From positions 1 through 38,210 of the IMG/VR virus record IMGVR_UViG_3300021964_000185: DNA of 38,210 nucleotides; one strand, given 5' to 3'. The position numbers and the translations under genes were made by a program. Shown in pieces: positions 34,683 to 38,210 of the stretch (its first letter is position 1; the number at the start of each line of letters is the position of its first letter). Source of the DNA: a virus. The notes beneath the pieces are model-generated. The model saw nothing but the letters and a program-made list of their open reading frames with translations, had not been told where the DNA came from and did no database searches.

Positions 34683-35087
34683 TTATAATACAAACAATAC
34701 AGCAATTATAACAGCTCCACCAGCACCACCCAAGAAGAGTCCATTAAAGAACTGACCTCTTTTTTGTTTCTTTAGGGTTTTGATTTGGGTATCCTTCAAT
34801 TTAATCATATTGTCTTTTTGTTGAATGATACCATCTTTACTTTGTAGGGCTACTGAAAAGTTTGCAAGTTGTTCGGATTGTAATCCAATCTTGTCATTTT
34901 GTAGAGTGACCAACTCTTGTGTTGTTTTTAACTCCATTTGACATACATCAAATTGAGACTTAACAATGAGAGCTTTCTTCACTGCGGTTCGTGGAACTGC
35001 AATTACGCTATCAGTCGAAAGCGTTTGTGAAAGCAGTGATGAGGTCATCATCAGACATATCATCAAACTTATCAATTTGCTCTTCAT
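34683..35087 (-). CDS. Putative spanin-like protein with signal peptide and C-terminal membrane segment, 134 aa
   Basis: The N-terminus MKSKLISLMICLMMTSSLLSQ is a typical signal peptide, probably cleaved before Gln (LLS|Q), a pattern common in Bacteroidota. Residues 45-108 form a Lys/Gln/Leu-rich coiled coil (LQNDKIGLQSEQLANFSVAL). The final ~22 residues (FFNGLFLGGAGGAVIIAVLF) are a membrane segment with a Gly zipper. No convincing lipobox is visible. Signal plus coiled coil plus C-terminal membrane span fits a unimolecular spanin or a spanin partner. It begins inside the upstream 114-aa gene in another frame, overlapping 77 bases, as Rz/Rz1 pairs do. Other phage envelope proteins are possible. 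Confidence 0.6.
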   Translation of the reverse strand: MKSKLISLMICLMMTSSLLSQTLSTDSVIAVPRTAVKKALIVKSQFDVCQMELKTTQELVTLQNDKIGLQSEQLANFSVALQSKDGIIQQKDNMIKLKDTQIKTLKKQKRGQFFNGLFLGGAGGAVIIAVLFVL

Positions 35088-35355
35088 ATTGTTTTTTCAA
35101 ATTAAGGAGTTGTGCATTTTTAGAGTTAATCTGATTGTCAATTTCAGCAATCTGATTACTTAAACCAAGATTGAGTTGGAGAAGTGAGTCTGCCTCACTC
35201 TCCAATTTTTCAATCTCACTTAAATACTCGGTTTCCTTCTCTTTTAACATTCGTTCATATTCTTTTTTGTAGGTATTACCCAAAAAGAATTGTTGGTAGA
35301 TTAGTGCACCTACCAAACAAACAATAATTAATTGAGATGGGTTGAGTTTTCTCAT
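35011..35355 (-). CDS. Putative inner-membrane spanin-like protein, 114 aa
   Basis: Residues 8-27 (SQLIIVCLVGALIYQQFF) are an N-terminal membrane anchor. Residues 30-100 are a long coiled coil rich in Glu, Leu and Asn (YERMLKEKETEYLSEIEKLE, LGLSNQIAEIDNQINSKNAQ). It ends in DDDLITAFTNAFD. This is the layout of Rz-type inner-membrane spanins, which span the periplasm. The start follows the stop of the basic H1-like gene (TAAATG), and its 3' end overlaps the signal-peptide gene. No endolysin or holin is seen beside it, so the lysis assignment is tentative. Confidence 0.55.
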   Translation of the reverse strand: MRKLNPSQLIIVCLVGALIYQQFFLGNTYKKEYERMLKEKETEYLSEIEKLESEADSLLQLNLGLSNQIAEIDNQINSKNAQLLNLKKQYEEQIDKFDDMSDDDLITAFTNAFD

Positions 35356-35832
35356 TTACTTTTTGTTACGAGTAGCTTTACCCTTACCAGCACCCGAACC
35401 ACTTGATTTAGCGCCATTTCCACGTTTTGGAGCGGCCTTTTTCTTACCAGCACCTGAACCACTTGATTTAGCACCATTTCCACGTTTTGGAGCGGCCTTT
35501 TTCTTACCAGCACCTGAACCACTTGATTTAGCACCACCTCTGGATGTAGACTTACCATTACCAGCACCTGAACCACTTGATTTAGCACCACTTCTTGGTG
35601 TAGCTTTCTTTTTAGGTGTAGATTTACGACCTTTGCGAGAACTACCCTTAGCAGCATCAACTACATCAGCTATCTGGTCTGCAGTATTTTCGAATGCAGC
35701 TTTAACATCACCGAGCTCTTCTTTGACTCTGTTAACTCTACGTTTAGTTTCTTTAGAAACTTCAACAATCTTTTCATCGATAGTAGTTTTACCTAATAAC
35801 CAATTCCAAGTTTTCTTTAACCAATTTTTCAT
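35356..35832 (-). CDS. Basic H1-like repeat protein, 158 aa
   Basis: The N-terminus MKNWLKKTWNWLLGKTTIDE is an amphipathic Trp-rich helix. Residues 20-65 form a helical stretch (RVNRVKEELGDVKAAFENTA). Residues 66-158 are low-complexity and very basic. Four copies of GAKSSGSGAG alternate with KKKAAPKRGN-like blocks. Repeats of Ala, Lys and Pro resemble the C-terminal tails of histone H1 and bacterial H1-like proteins, suggesting nucleic-acid binding or condensation. The N-terminal helix could instead make it a membrane-associated or lysis-linked protein, since the two genes downstream are membrane proteins. The ribosome site is weak (AAGAGAAA). Confidence 0.6.
   Translation of the reverse strand: MKNWLKKTWNWLLGKTTIDEKIVEVSKETKRRVNRVKEELGDVKAAFENTADQIADVVDAAKGSSRKGRKSTPKKKATPRSGAKSSGSGAGNGKSTSRGGAKSSGSGAGKKKAAPKRGNGAKSSGSGAGKKKAAPKRGNGAKSSGSGAGKGKATRNKK
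35387..35600 (-). repeat. 60-bp tandem repeats in the H1-like gene
   Basis: Units start at 35387, 35447 and 35507 (60 bp spacing), then a shorter one at 35561. Each encodes a 20-residue unit with GAKSSGSGAG and a Lys-rich block. Adjacent copies are nearly identical, so the copy number may vary. Confidence 0.85.
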
Positions 35833-35864
35833 AATTTTCTCTTTTATTAAACTTATTGTTCCAA

Positions 35865-35872
35865 TATAAATA
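35865..35872 (-). promoter_or_regulatory. Late-promoter-like TATTTATA box
   Basis: The coding strand reads CATATTTATATTGG, 32 bases upstream of the H1-like gene. Confidence 0.5.
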
Positions 35873-35888
35873 TGGTAGAATAATTTAA

Positions 35889-36833
35889 TTATTTAATTTT
35901 TTCAATTAAAGAGTAATACGACTCGTGTATTGTCTTATAATATGGACTCTCTAAAATGAGCCGTTCTGCTTCAAGTAGTTCCAATTTTGTAAGTTTATGT
36001 ATTTTGTGATTTACTTTATTTTGGTATTTTTTGGCTCCCCATAAATGATACATTGCCGATGAAATTTCTATTTCAGAAAAGGACGGGTCTATATCTAAAT
36101 CCAACAACCTTAAAGTTTCGGATGTGTATATGACATTACAAAATGACTTTGATTTAAAATTTAACTTTCTTCGACTTTGCCAATCGTGTGCTAATCCAGC
36201 CAACATCCACTGCTCTATCATAATTTGCGCAGAACTGTCACCAACCATTAGGTGTGAATTTTCGTTAGCATAACTTATTTCACCTGTGGAGTTAAACACA
36301 AAGTTAAAGTATATATCGGTATATTCTTTTTTAAATTCTTCGTTGAACATACCCACTACTGCACAATTCATTGGGAGTGTATCTTTTAAAGATTTTATAA
36401 ACATACCATCCCATTTAAAATTATCAGTATGGTGTACATCATAAATATTTGGATAGCTTGATGTACTCTCACGGTGTAGATATAATAAGTCAGTTTCGAG
36501 ATATGGTTCAAGACTCTTGTTTAATACCAAATCAATGTCATATACAACAAATGGTGTTTTTAATTTTGACATTGCCCAAATCTTTGGACTGGCCCAATAA
36601 TTATTGCTTATTTTATCATATGGGTAATCATCGAAGATATCGGTAATTACGCTGTCATATAATTTAGTAATGTTGTGGGATTCAAAGAATTTACGACTTT
36701 GTTCATTTGTTACCAAATGTAATGGGATATTTGGATTTGTGTTTTTGTGATTAACACACGAGTATATTTGTGTAATCAATTCAAATTCTTGTGGGGGATG
36801 CTCACCGACCACATAAATGTGATATGAGTTCAT
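35889..36833 (-). CDS. Putative GT-A-fold glycosyltransferase, 314 aa
   Basis: The sequence has the layout of a nucleotide-sugar transferase: an N-terminal strand YHIYVVGEHPP, IPLHLVTNEQSRKFF near residue 40, and FVVYDIDLVLNKSLEPYL near residue 95, where DID fits the DxD metal motif. YWASPKIWAMSKLKTPFVVY is typical of DUF6734-type bacterial proteins. The C-terminal 60 residues are helical and basic. No membrane segment is seen. It could glycosylate a virion protein, perhaps the collagen or fibre proteins, or host surface sugars, but it is not adjacent to the collagen genes. It has a TATTTATA box only 12 bases from the ATG and a weak ribosome site, suggesting a short leader. Confidence 0.65.
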   Translation of the reverse strand: MNSYHIYVVGEHPPQEFELITQIYSCVNHKNTNPNIPLHLVTNEQSRKFFESHNITKLYDSVITDIFDDYPYDKISNNYWASPKIWAMSKLKTPFVVYDIDLVLNKSLEPYLETDLLYLHRESTSSYPNIYDVHHTDNFKWDGMFIKSLKDTLPMNCAVVGMFNEEFKKEYTDIYFNFVFNSTGEISYANENSHLMVGDSSAQIMIEQWMLAGLAHDWQSRRKLNFKSKSFCNVIYTSETLRLLDLDIDPSFSEIEISSAMYHLWGAKKYQNKVNHKIHKLTKLELLEAERLILESPYYKTIHESYYSLIEKIK

Positions 36834-36845
36834 AACTTATTTTAG

Positions 36846-36853
36846 TATAAATA
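36846..36853 (-). promoter_or_regulatory. Late-promoter-like TATTTATA box
   Basis: The coding strand reads ACTATTTATACTAAAATAAG, 12 bases upstream of the glycosyltransferase start. This is the shortest spacing seen. Confidence 0.48.
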
Positions 36854-36857
36854 GTGT

Positions 36858-37529
36858 TTACCACTTTCTACAAGACCAATATCTTGCTTTCCATCTTGGA
36901 CCTGGTGAATCACAATTCATTCTTGCTCTAAATGATTTACGAGCGCCTGGATTATCCTTCTTAATAGTCATACCCTTTTGTCCAAAGTTTACCTTAACAA
37001 CATTACCTTTGTCATTGTTTACATACACTTTGAACTTTTTAACATCACCTTGCATAATCTTACCAAGTTCTACTTTTCTACCTTGATATTCTGCTTCGTT
37101 AATGTTATCAGTTCCCTCTTTGTGTAGATTTAACATTTGAGAGTATTCCTTCATAAAGTTAATGAAGTCTTTAGTTTCCTCAAGCGTCTCAACATCATAC
37201 TCATCAACCTCACCATAGTCTGATACTGTTGAAATGTAATCTTCGGCTTTTGTGATTAGAGATTGAACCCAAGGTTCTAAATCAGACTTACCTTGAAGTT
37301 TTGAGATTAATTCTTGTGCTCTCTTAACCATAGTTTCAATTTGGTCTACGGCCATTTCAGCATCAGTCTCACTACCTTCTTCTAAATAGTCTTCTACTTT
37401 GAAGGCCGACACATATGGATTAGATACAACTTGTCCCAACTCTGGAACGAATCCATACTTCTCTTCCATAAAGTTTTTTACATTATGGTATTCTTCTCTG
37501 ATAAGTTCTTTGAGTTGTTTTTCAGTCAT
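36858..37529 (-). CDS. Hypothetical structural or internal protein with a conserved C-terminal domain, 223 aa
   Basis: Residues 1-140 are acidic and helical (EEGSETDAEMAVDQIETMVK). At residue ~146, DNINE|AEYQG fits the prohead-protease pattern. The C-terminal ~75 residues are basic and rich in aromatic residues and Arg: QGDVKKFKVYVNNDKGNVVK, then VNFGQKGMTIKKDNPGARKS and FRARMNCDSPGPRWKARYWS. I recall this end as a recurring domain in marine phages, but not its function. Cleavage after the E of INE would release it as a small basic head protein. The start is one base from the stop of the upstream gene, so the two are co-transcribed. Confidence 0.65.
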   Translation of the reverse strand: MTEKQLKELIREEYHNVKNFMEEKYGFVPELGQVVSNPYVSAFKVEDYLEEGSETDAEMAVDQIETMVKRAQELISKLQGKSDLEPWVQSLITKAEDYISTVSDYGEVDEYDVETLEETKDFINFMKEYSQMLNLHKEGTDNINEAEYQGRKVELGKIMQGDVKKFKVYVNNDKGNVVKVNFGQKGMTIKKDNPGARKSFRARMNCDSPGPRWKARYWSCRKW

Positions 37530-37530
37530 C

Positions 37531-38210
37531 TTATTTAAACTTTTTAATTAGTTTTGTTTGAACTGTATTTCCTGGCTTACCTGCGATTGCCGATACCAAT
37601 GCCATTCTTTCTGGAAGTTTACCCTTCTTAACATACTGATATACTTTTTCAATATCCAATTTGTTATCATCAACAAACTTTTGAATTGCGTCTTTGTTCA
37701 TACCAGTTAAACCACCAATTTCCATTGCGGTTCTTGATGCGGCTTCGTTTACCGATTCATCGATTGCTTTTGGATATTTAGTTTTCTTTGCTAAATCTAA
37801 AAGTTTTTTAATATGAGCTGGGTTGTTTCTATCGTATTTGTATGAATTCTTTTTATTTTTAAAAATTGCTGATACTTTTTTACCATTATCATCAATCATA
37901 ATGATAAGACCATTTTTACCAAAGTGTCTTTCATCAAATACAGAAATACCTTCGTTTACTGATTCACCTAATGAACTACCGTGTAATTTATGTAGTTGTT
38001 TAATAGTATTTGTATTTTTAAGTTCCATATGGTCACCATCGGTGTCCACAAAGTAATACTTATCACCATCAACATACACATAGTCAACACCCGGCATATA
38101 TCCACCAAGTCCCTTAACCTTAATCCGTTTCATTCCTTTTAAGAATTTTTTAGTAGTAGGATTTACTTTAACTTCGTTTACTGATTCATCAACACCTTTG
38201 ACCTTTTTTT
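37531..38210 (-). CDS. Putative internal head protein with VNE-type sites, partial at right edge
   Basis: The frame stays open past an internal Met at 38133 to the window edge, so the real start lies outside. The sequence before that Met reads KVKGVDESVNEVKVNPTTKK. That stretch contains a VNE site, and AAAGGA abuts the internal ATG too closely to serve as its ribosome site. Three sites fit [V]-N-E: VNE|V near 38175, SVNE|G near 37950 and SVNE|A near 37745. The segments between them differ: a beta-rich piece (YVYVDGDKYYFVDTDGDHME), a basic piece and a helix-turn-helix-like C-terminal piece (NKDAIQKFVDDNKLDIEKVY). Cleavage would release small basic proteins, as for T4 internal proteins. Function is inferred only. 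Confidence 0.6.
   Translation of the reverse strand, partial: KKVKGVDESVNEVKVNPTTKKFLKGMKRIKVKGLGGYMPGVDYVYVDGDKYYFVDTDGDHMELKNTNTIKQLHKLHGSSLGESVNEGISVFDERHFGKNGLIIMIDDNGKKVSAIFKNKKNSYKYDRNNPAHIKKLLDLAKKTKYPKAIDESVNEAASRTAMEIGGLTGMNKDAIQKFVDDNKLDIEKVYQYVKKGKLPERMALVSAIAGKPGNTVQTKLIKKFK
37743..38189 (-). repeat. Dispersed DNA repeat encoding ESVNE[GAV], copies at the right edge
   Basis: Copies at about 37743-37760, 37949-37967 and 38172-38189 resemble those near 27812, 27939 and 28433. Each encodes ESVNE at a predicted cleavage point. Confidence 0.7.

Noticed and set aside
38131-38133. Start at the internal ATG at 38133 for the right-edge gene
   Set aside because: The frame stays open upstream to the window edge with coding-like sequence and a VNE site. 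AAAGGA abuts the ATG with no spacing.

Overview
This window is part of the structural-gene region of an AT-rich, T4-like contractile-tailed phage. Every gene I can support is on the minus strand, so the operons read from position 38210 towards position 1. The T4-type core is recognisable from motifs and length: large terminase, portal, prohead protease, acidic scaffold, major capsid protein, three neck and tail-completion proteins, sheath, tube, gp26-like baseplate or tail-chaperone protein, and the start of the tape measure. The host cannot be read directly. A Bacteroidota host is a weak inference from a signal peptide that appears to end before Gln and from the style of the GT-A glycosyltransferase. 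The overall style suggests a marine phage.

Layout in transcription order. 38210-35889: two proteins carrying prohead-protease-like sites (the first runs off the right edge) and a GT-A-like glycosyltransferase. 35832-34683: a basic H1-like protein and two overlapping membrane/coiled-coil proteins that may be spanins. 34676-28983: terminase, portal, three unassigned head-region proteins (one only 46 aa) and the protease. 28983-22683: two more proteins with protease-like sites, a DNA methyltransferase with NUMOD-like repeats, a bS21 ribosomal-protein homologue, the scaffold and the major capsid protein. 22558-20862: a GIY-YIG homing endonuclease, a small unknown gene and PhoH. 20795-10038: a fibre and host-interaction island with three repetitive or beta-rich adhesin-like proteins, two very large collagen-like proteins with N-terminal Hint domains, a PKHD-type 2-oxoglutarate hydroxylase and, just beyond at 10026-8350, a glycosyltransferase fused to a PLOD-like lysyl hydroxylase. 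8305-1: neck and tail genes.

The most interesting system is the collagen cassette. The two collagen chains have equal Gly-X-Y rods (255 triplets each by my count) and related C-terminal ends. The next two genes encode enzymes of the kinds that hydroxylate and glycosylate collagen in animals and in mimivirus. The sequence suggests a phage that builds matched collagen chains and post-translationally modifies them.

Three other signals span the window. A TATTTATA box on the coding strand lies upstream of most transcription units; it is the reverse complement of the T4 late promoter box. A set of proteins carries repeated [V/I/L]-N-E|[S/G/A] sites of the type cut by T4 gp21. A T7 run at the end of the gp26-like gene leads into a conserved-looking downstream frame with no ATG, GTG or TTG start before the body of its reading frame, which points to programmed frameshifting just before the tape measure. 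Simple terminator hairpins, often with TTCG loops, separate the units. No tRNA, integrase or CRISPR array was seen, and no gene-free stretch exceeds 300 bases.
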